DNA of 64,000 nt. Origin: Clostridium scatologenes. GTDB lineage: Bacteria; Bacillota; Clostridia; Clostridiales; Clostridiaceae. This document shows positions 44,893 through 53,461 of the stretch, one piece after another. Position numbers and translations under genes: made by a program. The notes under the pieces were generated by a model, which did no database searches, was not told where the DNA came from, and saw only the letters and a list, made by a program, of their open reading frames with translations. The stretch lies in NCBI RefSeq assembly GCF_000968375.1, contig NZ_CP009933.1, positions 4,030,001-4,094,000 of the forward strand, written 5' to 3'. Each line of letters opens with the position of its first letter. Positions within the stretch are counted from its first letter, which is position 1.

Positions 44893-44938
44893 TAAAAAAG
44901 CTATGAAATACAAGATTAATATCTTAATTTCACAGCTT
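44893..44938 (-). terminator. Terminator of the GGDEF/HD-GYP gene
   Basis: On the minus strand AAGCTGTGAAAT and ATTTCATAGCTT pair and run into TTTTTT, 45-90 bases past the stop at 44983. Confidence 0.75.
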
Positions 44939-44982
44939 ATATCAACTGAAAATTGTATATGCCAAATTTTAATTTATCACCT

Positions 44983-47004
44983 TTAAATGCTTCCCTCTTC
45001 CAAGAGCTTTAAAAATTCATCTACTATAGCTGGGTCAAACTGACTTCCTGAACAACGTTTTAATTCTTTAATAGCATGTTCACTATTAGAAGCATCTTTA
45101 TATACTCTTTTATGTGTCATTACATCAAAAGAATCAACTATATTAATTATTCTTGATAAAATTGGTATTTCTTCTCCTTTAAGACCTTGAGGATATCCTG
45201 TGCCATCAAACTTTTCATGATGACAAAGTATTTCATTTGCAACATGATTCAAACCTGGTGTGGCTTTAGCTATTCTATAACCTATTTCAGTATGCCGCTT
45301 CATTATTTCCCATTCTTCACTTGTTAACTTTCCAGGTTTCATCAATATATTATCTGGTATTCCCATCTTTCCTATGTCATGTAGTAAGCTTAACAGTTCT
45401 AATTCCTCCAGCTCATCTTTAGACAAATTAACTTTTTTACCTAATTTCATACTAAGCTTTTTAACTCTTTGAGTATGTTCTTCTGTTTCACTATTTTTTT
45501 CATACAAAGTTCTTTCTAAGGACATTATAGTTGCATTTCTGGAACTTTTACTTTCAGTAAGCTTACTTCTATACATTCTTTCTTCAGCTAAATTCATTAC
45601 TGCCTCAGTATTTTTAGCTTCATTCTTTTTTGCACTTCCTAAAGCTATACTTATCTTAAAACCAAATTCAGTAATTCTTTCACATTCTTTTTTAATATTT
45701 TCAATTAAATTGGATACATATATGTCTTCTTTATTTATAATAAGTATTATAAATTCATCTCCACCCCATCTAGCAATAATATCGTCTTGTAAACATATAC
45801 TTTTCAATATGTCTCCTATTTTGCAAATTAGTCTATCACCTATTTTATGTCCAAAAGTGTCATTTGTAAGCTTTAATCCATTTAAATCTCCCATTATTAT
45901 AGAATAATTTGCACCACCCTCAGAATCTAGCTTTGAAAACTTCTTTTCCATATATACTCTATTTTTTAAACCTGTCAATCTATCAGAATAGCTTAAATCC
46001 AAAATTTCATTATTGGCATAATCCAATTTAGCCAGCATTTTGTTAGTCGAGTCTGCAATATTACTTATTTCGTCATTTCCACAAATACTTAAGCGTGCCT
46101 TTGTATCTTTTGTTTTTGATACAGTATCAATAAAATCATTGACAACCTTAAGCCGCTTCAATATAATTTTATTAAAAACACTAATAAACGTAAGTATTAC
46201 TAAAATCAACACCGATAAAAAAATACCAATGAAAATTTTAAAATAAAATTTACCCAAGTTATATTCATTACGCAGCATGGATACAGAAATAGTTATAGCT
46301 TCCTTTTTATTTATGTCTTCTATCTGCTTATAAGCCATAATAGAATCATTTTTTCTAATTACATTGTCTTTTTTATCTTCATATGTGTTTTCTATAAATC
46401 TAACTTTACATTGCACTATTGAATTTATATAATTTAACAATGAATCATCCACACATCTTCCAATTATTAGTTCTCCATTGCTAAGTGCCTTTCCATCACT
46501 TGTTGTAACAGGTGCATAACTTATAATAAATAACTTTCCATTAACCATTAAAACACCAGAGTGTTTATCACTATTATTCTTAAAAATTATTTCCTGACTA
46601 AATTTCATTTTTTTGTTCAAAAATTCATTTATTAGTGAACGTTTTGTTCCATCTTCCAAACTTACTGTTTCATTAAAAACTAAACTTCCTTTCTTATCTA
46701 CTAAAAACATAAAATTTAAATTTAATTGATTTAATGTATAATTTTTAACATATAATTCTTTATTTTCTCCTGATAAAAAATTGTAAGTATAATCCCATGC
46801 AGCCCAATCCACACATGTTCTTTGTATATTCATTTCCTCCCTATTAAGTATATCTGTCACTGCATTAAAATTATTATTTAAATTTTCAGTCTCAACTCTA
46901 TTAATATATTTAAAAATGATGAATCTAAACGCAGCAAATGTAAAAATTATAATAAGTAAAAAACTTATAAAATACATCAGTAAAGCTTTACCCCTAACAC
47001 TCAT
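44983..47004 (-). CDS. Membrane CHASE4-GGDEF-HD-GYP cyclic-di-GMP turnover protein
   Basis: 673 residues from ATG 47004 (GGAG 9 bases upstream; the longer frame has no such site). Two membrane segments flank a sensor domain of CHASE4 type (about residues 40-240, including CVDWAAWDYTY). HAMP-like linker, GGDEF domain with intact RWGGDEFIILI, and HD-GYP domain with LLHDIGKMGIPDNILMKPG and HHEKFDGTGYPQGLKGEEIP follow. It could therefore make and degrade cyclic di-GMP (or cleave cGAMP-type dinucleotides), responding to an outside signal. Monocistronic, with a terminator. Confidence 0.85.
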   Translation of the reverse strand: MSVRGKALLMYFISFLLIIIFTFAAFRFIIFKYINRVETENLNNNFNAVTDILNREEMNIQRTCVDWAAWDYTYNFLSGENKELYVKNYTLNQLNLNFMFLVDKKGSLVFNETVSLEDGTKRSLINEFLNKKMKFSQEIIFKNNSDKHSGVLMVNGKLFIISYAPVTTSDGKALSNGELIIGRCVDDSLLNYINSIVQCKVRFIENTYEDKKDNVIRKNDSIMAYKQIEDINKKEAITISVSMLRNEYNLGKFYFKIFIGIFLSVLILVILTFISVFNKIILKRLKVVNDFIDTVSKTKDTKARLSICGNDEISNIADSTNKMLAKLDYANNEILDLSYSDRLTGLKNRVYMEKKFSKLDSEGGANYSIIMGDLNGLKLTNDTFGHKIGDRLICKIGDILKSICLQDDIIARWGGDEFIILIINKEDIYVSNLIENIKKECERITEFGFKISIALGSAKKNEAKNTEAVMNLAEERMYRSKLTESKSSRNATIMSLERTLYEKNSETEEHTQRVKKLSMKLGKKVNLSKDELEELELLSLLHDIGKMGIPDNILMKPGKLTSEEWEIMKRHTEIGYRIAKATPGLNHVANEILCHHEKFDGTGYPQGLKGEEIPILSRIINIVDSFDVMTHKRVYKDASNSEHAIKELKRCSGSQFDPAIVDEFLKLLEEGSI

Positions 47005-47160
47005 CAACTTCATCTCCTTGATAATTTTATTAAAAATGTTACAAAAATCCATCATTTTATACAAAAACTGATTTCAAGCATTTTGTTACAATATATTTAA
47101 CATTCAGTTAAATTTCGTTTTGATTTTAGTATATTCTACAGCATAAATGATGTCAAACTT

Positions 47161-47211
47161 AAAAAAACCGTATCAAAATTGTAATATGATTTTCTCACAA
47201 TTCTAATACGG
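47161..47211 (-). terminator. Terminator after rplY
   Basis: CCGTAT-3-AATTGT and ACAATT-3-ATACGG form a two-part stem with a 14-base loop; on the minus strand seven T residues follow. It lies about 80 bases past the rplY stop and can also act on the other strand. Confidence 0.75.
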
Positions 47212-47290
47212 ATTTTTAATGAAGAGTTGATAATTATGAATACTTTTCTTACCTATTAATTAATCGCTCTTACTTATTAATTACTATATA

Positions 47291-47884
47291 TTAATCCTCT
47301 GTTTCTTTTTCTGCTTCTTCATCGCTATCTTCCATAGACTTATCTATCATTTTAGTTATAGTTGCATATATCTCATTTTCTTTATCATGTATTTTAACTT
47401 GTTTGTCCAAATTAAGATCTTTAAAAGTAACAGTATCTCCTGCATTTTTTTGTGATATATCTACATGTATCACTTCTGGTATTAAAGCTATTTTCCCTAA
47501 AACACTAACTTCTGGTTTTTGAATTTGAAGTTGTAATTGATTTTTAGCTAAAGCTGCTTCTCCATTAAATGTAATTGGGACTTGTACTTTTACTTCATGA
47601 TCTTTAGATACAAGCTGTACATCTAAGTGTATAATCTTATTTGAAACTGGATGTCTTTGAACTTCTTTTATAAATCCAAATTTCTTATCATCTCCACGCT
47701 TAATCCACAATTTTACATTTGAACCATGTTTAGCGAGAATTTTCATTAATGATACTTTTTCAAATTTTACTGGATCTGATTTAGCAACACAGTCACCATA
47801 AATTACTCCTGGTATAAATCCCTCTTCTCTAAATTTTTTAGTGTTTTTTGTTCTTTCTTCTGCGTTTAAAATAATCTGTTCCAA
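47291..47884 (-). CDS. rplY: 50S ribosomal protein L25 / general stress protein Ctc
   Basis: 197 residues. The N-terminal 5S rRNA-binding domain (MEQIILNAEERTKNTKKFRE, GFIPGVIYG, FIKEVQRHPVSNKIIHLDV) and the C-terminal Ctc/TL5 domain (EVKVQVPITFNGEA, VHVDISQKNAGDTVTFKDL) are both present, with an acidic tail. It binds 5S rRNA in the large subunit and is often stress-induced. RBS GAGG lies a few bases upstream. A leader of about 150 bases precedes it. Confidence 0.9.
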   Translation of the reverse strand: MEQIILNAEERTKNTKKFREEGFIPGVIYGDCVAKSDPVKFEKVSLMKILAKHGSNVKLWIKRGDDKKFGFIKEVQRHPVSNKIIHLDVQLVSKDHEVKVQVPITFNGEAALAKNQLQLQIQKPEVSVLGKIALIPEVIHVDISQKNAGDTVTFKDLNLDKQVKIHDKENEIYATITKMIDKSMEDSDEEAEKETED

Positions 47885-48157
47885 AATAAATCACTCCTCT
47901 GGCCTCTATTAAGCCGTTCTTAATTTTATCCAATCGCTAGCATCCGTAAGAGTTTTTAAGCTCCCCTTTCATAATGAAAGAGTAAGTGGTTCGCACCAAA
48001 TTAAAATGTGTTCTCTACTTATGCGGTAACGTTAGTGATTTAAACATTCAATTTTATTATAACACTGTTGTCCAGAAGCTGAAATGTATATGAAATTAAA
48101 AGGTTATAGTTCCATAACAACAAAGTACTAGACTTTTTCAAAGTTAATATTAGTGTT
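47885..48157 (-). promoter_or_regulatory. Promoter and structured leader of rplY
   Basis: On the minus strand a TATAAT box lies near 48055-48060, with TTTCAG 17 bases upstream. The leader contains the hairpin CTTTCA-TTA-TGAAAG flanked by CTC/GAG. It may be a regulatory leader, but no known riboswitch pattern fits. Confidence 0.4.
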
Positions 48158-50005
48158 TTATTTATCATCATTTAAATGATATGGATAAGTTGATATTATA
48201 ATATTGCTTTTTCTTAGTAAGTTCTCTCTAATAAAGAAGCCTGTATGATTATGAAGTAAATTTCCCCACCAGGTGTGAGTTACAAACTGCGGCATTAATA
48301 CAGTTATCTTTTCAGTATCCGAAGCTGCATCAGCAATAGTATCTAAATATTGAAGCAATGGTGTTATTACTTGTCTATATGTTGAATATTTACTTATAAG
48401 AAGTATATCCGTGTTTAATTCGTTCCACTTTATCTTTAGCTTCTCCAATTCATCTTTATTTGCTGATACACTTAAAGCTATTACATCATCTGTAATACTT
48501 CTTGCATATTGAAGTGCACTAAGAGAAGCCTTGTTTAAACTTGCAATAGGGACAATTACAATATGAGTAAATTTTTTACCCAAAGATGTATTTTCAAGAT
48601 CACTTTTTAAAACTTTTAGCTGTTCTGCAACTTTGTTGTAATGATTCCATACAGATGACATTGTAAATACAAGTATAGGAATTAAAATAATAACTATCCA
48701 TGCGCCTTCTAAGAATTTTTCATGTATAATTATAATGGTGGTGATGAATGTAACTATCATACCTATACTATTTATAACGACACACTTTCTCCAACCTGAT
48801 TCATTACTGTTTTTCCAATGTATTATCATTCCTGTTTGTGCAAGTGTAAAAGATAGGAAAACACCTACAGAATATAATGGAATTAAATTGTGAACATCTG
48901 CGTTAAATATAAATACAAGTATACCAGAAATAAATGATAATACCACAATGCCTATTGATAAACTTAGTCTTTTACCTTTTATAGTAAATTGTCTTGGTGC
49001 AAATCCGTCCTTGGCAATGACAGACATCAGCATAGGAAAACCTGTGAAAGCTGTGTTACAGGCCATTAGGGAAATTATAGCTGTAGTAATTTGTATAAAG
49101 TAGTACATAAAACTATTACCAAATACACTAAAGGTTATTTGTGATAAAATTGTAGCATTTGATGGTAGTACAGGGTGATAAAATCTAGCCAGTAGAGAAG
49201 TACCACCAAATATAAATAATATTAAGCCTGATAATAATATCATAACTATTTTAGCATTCTTTTGACTGGGTTCTTTAAAGCTAGGAACTGCATTACTTAC
49301 TGCTTCTAATCCTGTTAAAGCTGAACAACCAGAAGAAAAAGCTCTGAGGATTAAAAATATGCTTAATGTTCCAGTTGCATTAGTAGCAAAAGAGTTTACT
49401 TTAGCTGTGGGAGCTCCATATAAAAAATATTTTATAACACCATAGGTAATCAGTAATATCATTCCTAATATAAATAAATAAGTAGGAATACTAAAAATTT
49501 TTGAAGATTCACTTACCCCTCTTAAGTTTAAAATCGTCAGGATGATAATTGAAATTATAACCAACTTAACTGCATGCGGTTGAAGATTAGGAAATGCAGA
49601 AGTTATTGCAGCAACTCCAGAACTTGCACTTACTGATACAGTTAATATGTAATCAATCAGTAACGAAGCTGCTGCTACCAATCCTAACTTTGTTCCTAAA
49701 TTTTCTTTAGCAACAATATATGCTCCACCACCTTGAGGATAAGCCTTTATAATTTGAATATAAGATATTGTAAGAATAAATAACAAACCTATAATCATAA
49801 GTGAAATCCATCCAAGCCAGTAGTAAGAAGCTAGACCCAAAACACCTATCAATACAAATAAAATTTCTTGACCTGCATATGCAACTGATGAAATAGAATC
49901 GCTGGCCATTACAGCCAGTCCAAATGGAATATTATATTTTTCACCTGCTGCTTGTTCATTAGATAATGGTTCGCCGAATAAAATCTTTATAAGTTTCTTT
50001 AACAT
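48158..50005 (-). CDS. KimA/APC-superfamily transporter, copy 2
   Basis: 615 residues starting at ATG 50005 (GGAGG 7 bases upstream). It is a paralogue of 33031-34872: MASDSISSVAYAGQEILFVL, YPQGGGAYIVAKENLG, SLLIDYILTVSVS and a C-terminal soluble domain (HIVIVPIASLNKASLSALQY, VIALSVSANKDELEKL, PQFVTHTWWGNLLHNHTG). Likely a K+ (or amino-acid) symporter with a c-di-AMP-binding tail. It follows the CDP-alcohol-like and VTT genes on the same strand with a 53-base gap, suggesting one transcript starting at 51305. Confidence 0.78.
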   Translation of the reverse strand: MLKKLIKILFGEPLSNEQAAGEKYNIPFGLAVMASDSISSVAYAGQEILFVLIGVLGLASYYWLGWISLMIIGLLFILTISYIQIIKAYPQGGGAYIVAKENLGTKLGLVAAASLLIDYILTVSVSASSGVAAITSAFPNLQPHAVKLVIISIIILTILNLRGVSESSKIFSIPTYLFILGMILLITYGVIKYFLYGAPTAKVNSFATNATGTLSIFLILRAFSSGCSALTGLEAVSNAVPSFKEPSQKNAKIVMILLSGLILFIFGGTSLLARFYHPVLPSNATILSQITFSVFGNSFMYYFIQITTAIISLMACNTAFTGFPMLMSVIAKDGFAPRQFTIKGKRLSLSIGIVVLSFISGILVFIFNADVHNLIPLYSVGVFLSFTLAQTGMIIHWKNSNESGWRKCVVINSIGMIVTFITTIIIIHEKFLEGAWIVIILIPILVFTMSSVWNHYNKVAEQLKVLKSDLENTSLGKKFTHIVIVPIASLNKASLSALQYARSITDDVIALSVSANKDELEKLKIKWNELNTDILLISKYSTYRQVITPLLQYLDTIADAASDTEKITVLMPQFVTHTWWGNLLHNHTGFFIRENLLRKSNIIISTYPYHLNDDK

Positions 50006-50058
50006 GATACTACCTCCATAATATGCAATAAGTGATTTCACGATTAAATTTAGTATGT

Positions 50059-50580
50059 TTATATTTTTCTAATCTTAAGTTTTGATTCTAGAAGATAAGA
50101 AAGAAGTGCAATTAAAACAATTGATAGAAACATAAAAATCTTATTACTAGGTGCAGCCAATGAAAAAAATGCAATAGAACAACCTGCCGCTATTATGGGA
50201 ATTCCAGTAAATTGTTCAGACGCTTCACTTAAATTATGCTTGGCCAATTTGTAACAGCCTTTCATAATGTATATCAATAAAAGACAAGTTCCTAATATTC
50301 CTACATATTCAAGATTGAAAAAATAGTACTTTATAAATATTAAAAGAACTGGTGCAACTGCAAAAGAAACTATGGCTGCTAAGGAATCCAGTTCCTTTTT
50401 GAATACATTATTTAGTCTCAAAAAATTAGCAATTCTAACATTACATCTGTCTATAAGAGCTGCCACAATTATTAAAGTAGCAGCAAAAAAGTAATTTTCA
50501 TTAAAAGTCTCCATTATAGAGAGAACTCCTAAGGATAAATTAGTAAGTGAAAGCAAATTAGGTATGGAGGCTTTTAACAT
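50059..50580 (-). CDS. CDP-alcohol phosphatidyltransferase-like membrane protein, degenerate active site
   Basis: 173 residues with the fold and order of phosphatidylserine synthase (PssA): IPNLLSLTNLSLGVLSI, the active-site helix, LDSLA-IVSFAVAPVLL and TGIPIIAAG. The family motif D-x2-D-G-x2-A-R-x8-G-x3-D-x3-D reads here IDRCNVRIANF ... KKELDSLAAI. The second Asp is Asn, the Gly is Val, the Arg is Asn, the second Gly is Lys and the last catalytic Asp is Ala; only the first and third Asp remain. It probably cannot catalyse the reaction. Codon-level damage is absent, so the gene may encode a working pseudoenzyme. 14 bases behind the VTT gene. Confidence 0.72.
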   Translation of the reverse strand: MLKASIPNLLSLTNLSLGVLSIMETFNENYFFAATLIIVAALIDRCNVRIANFLRLNNVFKKELDSLAAIVSFAVAPVLLIFIKYYFFNLEYVGILGTCLLLIYIMKGCYKLAKHNLSEASEQFTGIPIIAAGCSIAFFSLAAPSNKIFMFLSIVLIALLSYLLESKLKIRKI

Positions 50581-50594
50581 GTTTAATCACTCCT

Positions 50595-51305
50595 TTAGTT
50601 AGCTTTGCAGGACTTGTGAGAATCCCTAATAGATGAAAGTTTATTTATAAGTTTATCTTTATACAGCATCCCTAAAATGAAAGATACTAAAGCTAGTAAG
50701 GATACTATTATTGTTGATGTATAGTTACCATAATGAAGGTTAGAACCAATACTTACAGATGCTAAAAGCCATGGAAATCTGCTGACAAGTAAGATTCCAA
50801 AAAACTTTAAGGGTTTTATAGGCGTTAATCCTGCAACATATATTAAAAAATCTTTTGGAAGTCCGGGAACTAAGAAAACAATGAATAAAATTACAGAGAA
50901 TTTTTTACTGTCCATAATATCTTTCATCCATTTAGAGTTTTCTTTATTTAGCAGCTTTTCTATGAAAGAACCGCCTATCATTCTAGTAAAATAGAAGGCT
51001 ATAATAGCTCCAAGTAGCATGCCTACTATTGAGTAGGTTAGACCTATGGGTACTCCATAAATATATCCAGCAGCAACCTGGATAACTTCTCCAGGAATTG
51101 GAGCAATTACTGTTTGAAGCACTTGAAATCCAATAAGTACAATAGAGCCTAAACCTTTTAAAGAAACTATATAACTTCTGAATTTATCAAGAGACATAGT
51201 CAATTCAAGAATATTAGGCAAATATTTTACTAGCAGTATAGCCATAGAAGCAATCAATAAAATTGGTAATGTTTTACAAATTAAATTTTTTTTGAATTCA
51301 TCCAT
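50595..51305 (-). CDS. TVP38/TMEM64 (VTT/SNARE-associated, DedA-like) membrane protein
   Basis: 236 residues, about six membrane segments, with VTT-domain motifs APIPGEVIQVAAGYIYG and GLPKDFLIYVAG (the latter resembles the GxxG-[F/Y]-x-R signature). DedA-superfamily proteins move lipids such as phosphatidylethanolamine or undecaprenyl phosphate between leaflets. It begins an operon with the degenerate CDP-alcohol protein and the second KimA-like gene. An operator shared with 52046-53050 lies just upstream. Confidence 0.78.
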   Translation of the reverse strand: MDEFKKNLICKTLPILLIASMAILLVKYLPNILELTMSLDKFRSYIVSLKGLGSIVLIGFQVLQTVIAPIPGEVIQVAAGYIYGVPIGLTYSIVGMLLGAIIAFYFTRMIGGSFIEKLLNKENSKWMKDIMDSKKFSVILFIVFLVPGLPKDFLIYVAGLTPIKPLKFFGILLVSRFPWLLASVSIGSNLHYGNYTSTIIVSLLALVSFILGMLYKDKLINKLSSIRDSHKSCKAN

Positions 51306-51352
51306 AATTATTTTCCTTCCTTACATATTCTACTATTTAACATTTTATTAGG

Positions 51353-51396
51353 GATATCTTAAGATTTAGATATAATAAATCTTAAGAATTCTTAAG
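51353..51396 (-). promoter_or_regulatory. Shared response-regulator-type operator, copy 1
   Basis: TCTTAAGA elements repeat at about 10-base spacing around a TATAATAAA core: GATATCTTAAGATT ... AAATCTTAAGAATTCTTAAG. The 44-base block is nearly the same as 53112-53155. Direct TTAAGA-N4-TTAAGA repeats are typical OmpR/VanR-type binding sites. Confidence 0.65.
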
Positions 51397-51397
51397 C

Positions 51398-51958
51398 CAT
51401 GAAATTACCATTAGTGGAAGAGATGAACTAGCTTCTTTAGCTCAAGGCATTAATGAGATGAGAAAATCCTTTATTGAACGGTTAGATAGTGAGAATAAGG
51501 CCCAGCGAATTGATTACTGCAATGTCATATGATTTAAGAACACCTCTTACAGCATTGGTAGGATATTTAGATATTATAGAATACAAAAAGTATAAAGCAT
51601 AGGAGAACAAATCTTTATATTAGAAGACAATGGCTTTAATTTTCAAATAGCTTCATGTAATACAACTTTTCCTATAAAAGTAAATTTGATCTCAATACGC
51701 AGAGTTTTTGATAATATTTTTTCTAATATTACTAAGTACGCAGATAAAACAGTGCCAATTAAAGTTGCATATTATATACAAAATCAATTATTAACTATTT
51801 ATGTTGAGAATAAAATAAATAATAATTTAAAAGTAGTAAGCAGCACAGGAATAGGTTTAAAAACTTGCAAAAAAATTATGGAAAGACATAATGGTCAAAT
51901 TACTGAAGAGGATTATTTCTTTAGATTTGAAAAAAATATGAACAGAACCTTTCTATAA
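51398..51958 (+). pseudogene. Degraded VanS-like sensor histidine kinase
   Basis: Pieces of a kinase remain in order: the end of a HAMP domain (HEITISGRDELASLAQGINE), a frameshift, the H-box MSYDLRTPLTALVGYLDI, a stop (TAG near 51600), then the N-box RVFDNIFSNITKYADKTVPI, a worn G1 box (VENKIN instead of DNG) and GIGLKTCKKIM. In the H-box the phospho-accepting histidine is tyrosine (MSYDL instead of MSHDL). The 5' part (membrane sensor) and the partner response regulator are missing, and the remnant begins two bases after an operator. Dead gene. Confidence 0.82.
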
Positions 51959-51997
51959 ATTTTAAACATAGCGTTTTATTTTATTAAACTAAATAAT

Positions 51998-52037
51998 AAA
52001 AGAAGAGAATCATAAAAGTATAAGCTTCTCTTCTTTT
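51998..52037. terminator. Bidirectional terminator between kinase remnant and AI-2E-family gene
   Basis: AAAAGAAGAGAA and TTCTCTTCTTTT pair over a 16-base loop, A-rich on one side and T-rich on the other, so usable from both strands. Confidence 0.75.
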
Positions 52038-52045
52038 GTTTTAAA

Positions 52046-53050
52046 CTATAATTTTAAATTTACTTTTTTAGACTCATCTGATATTTTAACATCTAAAATA
52101 TCTAGAATAAAAATGAATAATGGTATACCAAGTAATAAGCCCCATACTCCCATAAAGTGTTTTCCAACGATTAATATAATAAATATAAAAAATATAGGCA
52201 AGGATGTTTTATCTGACATTAGTTTTGGATTCAATATATAACTCTCTAAGCAATGTATTAGTGCAATCATTATAATCACAGATACCACTTTAATTAATCC
52301 ACCAATGTTAAAGGCTATTAGGCAAAGTGGTATTAAGGATATTACAGTTCCTGCAACAGGTATAAAACTTAATATAAATATCATAGATCCTAAACCCATC
52401 AATTGAGGAAAGTTCATAATCCACAAGAATAGTACAGAAAGAAATGTATTGGCTAAAGCTATTAAAAATTGAGCTTGTATTACTTTAGCAAAGGAATTTA
52501 AAAAATTTGTTCCAAAATACTCAAAATAATTATAAACACAAGATATTTTACTTATTTTGAATTTATGTACAAATTTTACTATTTTTTCTTTCTCTAAAAC
52601 AAAAAACATACTTAACATTAAAGCAATAAATACATTCAAGCTACCTTGTACTAAATTTTTACCAACACTTAATATTGTATTCATAAATTTATCATAAGAC
52701 TTCGCTATATCAATTTTTTCTATTAAAGAATTTACATATACTGCCCATCTATCTGAGAAAGTAATGGTAGATATTTCTTTAAATATTATTTGAATTTCCT
52801 TAATAATTTCAGGAACATATTTGCATATAAAAAAACTTATTAGCCCAATTATAATAATATATAAAAAAATTGTTACTATGCTCTTGTGTACAGGTATTTT
52901 ATTAACTATAAACTTTTGTAAATTATAAATTATGTAAGAAAATAAAAAAGTGAAAAGAATTAAATTAAATAAATCCTTCATAAAATAGATAATTAGCGCT
53001 AAAAGTACAAATTCAGATATTTTTTTTACTATGTTTTTATTAATTTCCAA
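52046..53050 (-). CDS. AI-2E family (UPF0118/TqsA-like) membrane transporter
   Basis: 334 residues with seven to eight membrane segments. The family end pattern is clear: SMIFILSFIPVAGTVISLIPLCL, then HCLESYILNPKLMSDKTSLP and GKHFMGVWGLLLGIPLFIFI. Members export diverse small molecules (autoinducer-2, Na+, siderophores); the substrate is unknown. TTG start with GAGGAGG 7 bases upstream. Its promoter carries the operator also present before the VTT gene, so both are probably controlled by one (lost or distant) two-component system. Confidence 0.82.
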   Translation of the reverse strand: MEINKNIVKKISEFVLLALIIYFMKDLFNLILFTFLFSYIIYNLQKFIVNKIPVHKSIVTIFLYIIIIGLISFFICKYVPEIIKEIQIIFKEISTITFSDRWAVYVNSLIEKIDIAKSYDKFMNTILSVGKNLVQGSLNVFIALMLSMFFVLEKEKIVKFVHKFKISKISCVYNYFEYFGTNFLNSFAKVIQAQFLIALANTFLSVLFLWIMNFPQLMGLGSMIFILSFIPVAGTVISLIPLCLIAFNIGGLIKVVSVIIMIALIHCLESYILNPKLMSDKTSLPIFFIFIILIVGKHFMGVWGLLLGIPLFIFILDILDVKISDESKKVNLKL

Positions 53051-53461
53051 AGAAATTCCTCCTCTTCAGCAAATAAGTTAATATAGAATAAACTAAATCT
53101 ATTTTAATAAAGATATCTTAAGATTAAACTATAATAAATCTTAAGATATCTTAAAAATAGGATTTATTTGCTTATGTAGGAGAAATGAATATGCATAGAA
53201 ACAGCAAGGATTATGATATATCTTAATCTAGTATTCTAGGTTTTGTATTAAAATATAAAAAGCAATAGCTTTCAGAAAATAAGAGAAAGATTGAAACCCC
53301 ACAGTAACTACCCTGCGATATTCGTTCTATAATTTATTTGGGAAATTGAGCAACTTTTAGATTAAATTATAATTTAAAATTACTAATCAAGCTATTCTTT
53401 TCTTTGGCTCAACTTCCGAATACAAATCTATTCATTATATAACTAATTCAGTAATTACAAA
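53051..53461. other. Gap with operator and a decayed reading frame
   Basis: Besides the operator 53112-53155, a ribosome site GGAG and an ATG at about 53188 start a frame of only 13 codons (MNMHRNSKDYDIS). The rest has stops in all frames and no terminator that I can place after pdp. Possibly a remnant of the lost response-regulator/kinase locus. Confidence 0.35.
53112..53155 (-). promoter_or_regulatory. Shared response-regulator-type operator, copy 2
   Basis: GATATCTTAAGATT ... AAATCTTAAGATATCTTAA around TATAATAAA, nearly the same as 51353-51396. On the minus strand both are followed by a TA-rich -10-like stretch and then AI-2E or VTT gene starts 50-65 bases later. Confidence 0.65.

Noticed and set aside
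51686..51958. Plus-strand 90-codon frame as a genuine small ATPase-like protein
   Set aside because: It is only the C-terminal part of a kinase whose earlier pieces lie just upstream in other frames; the G1 box is worn.
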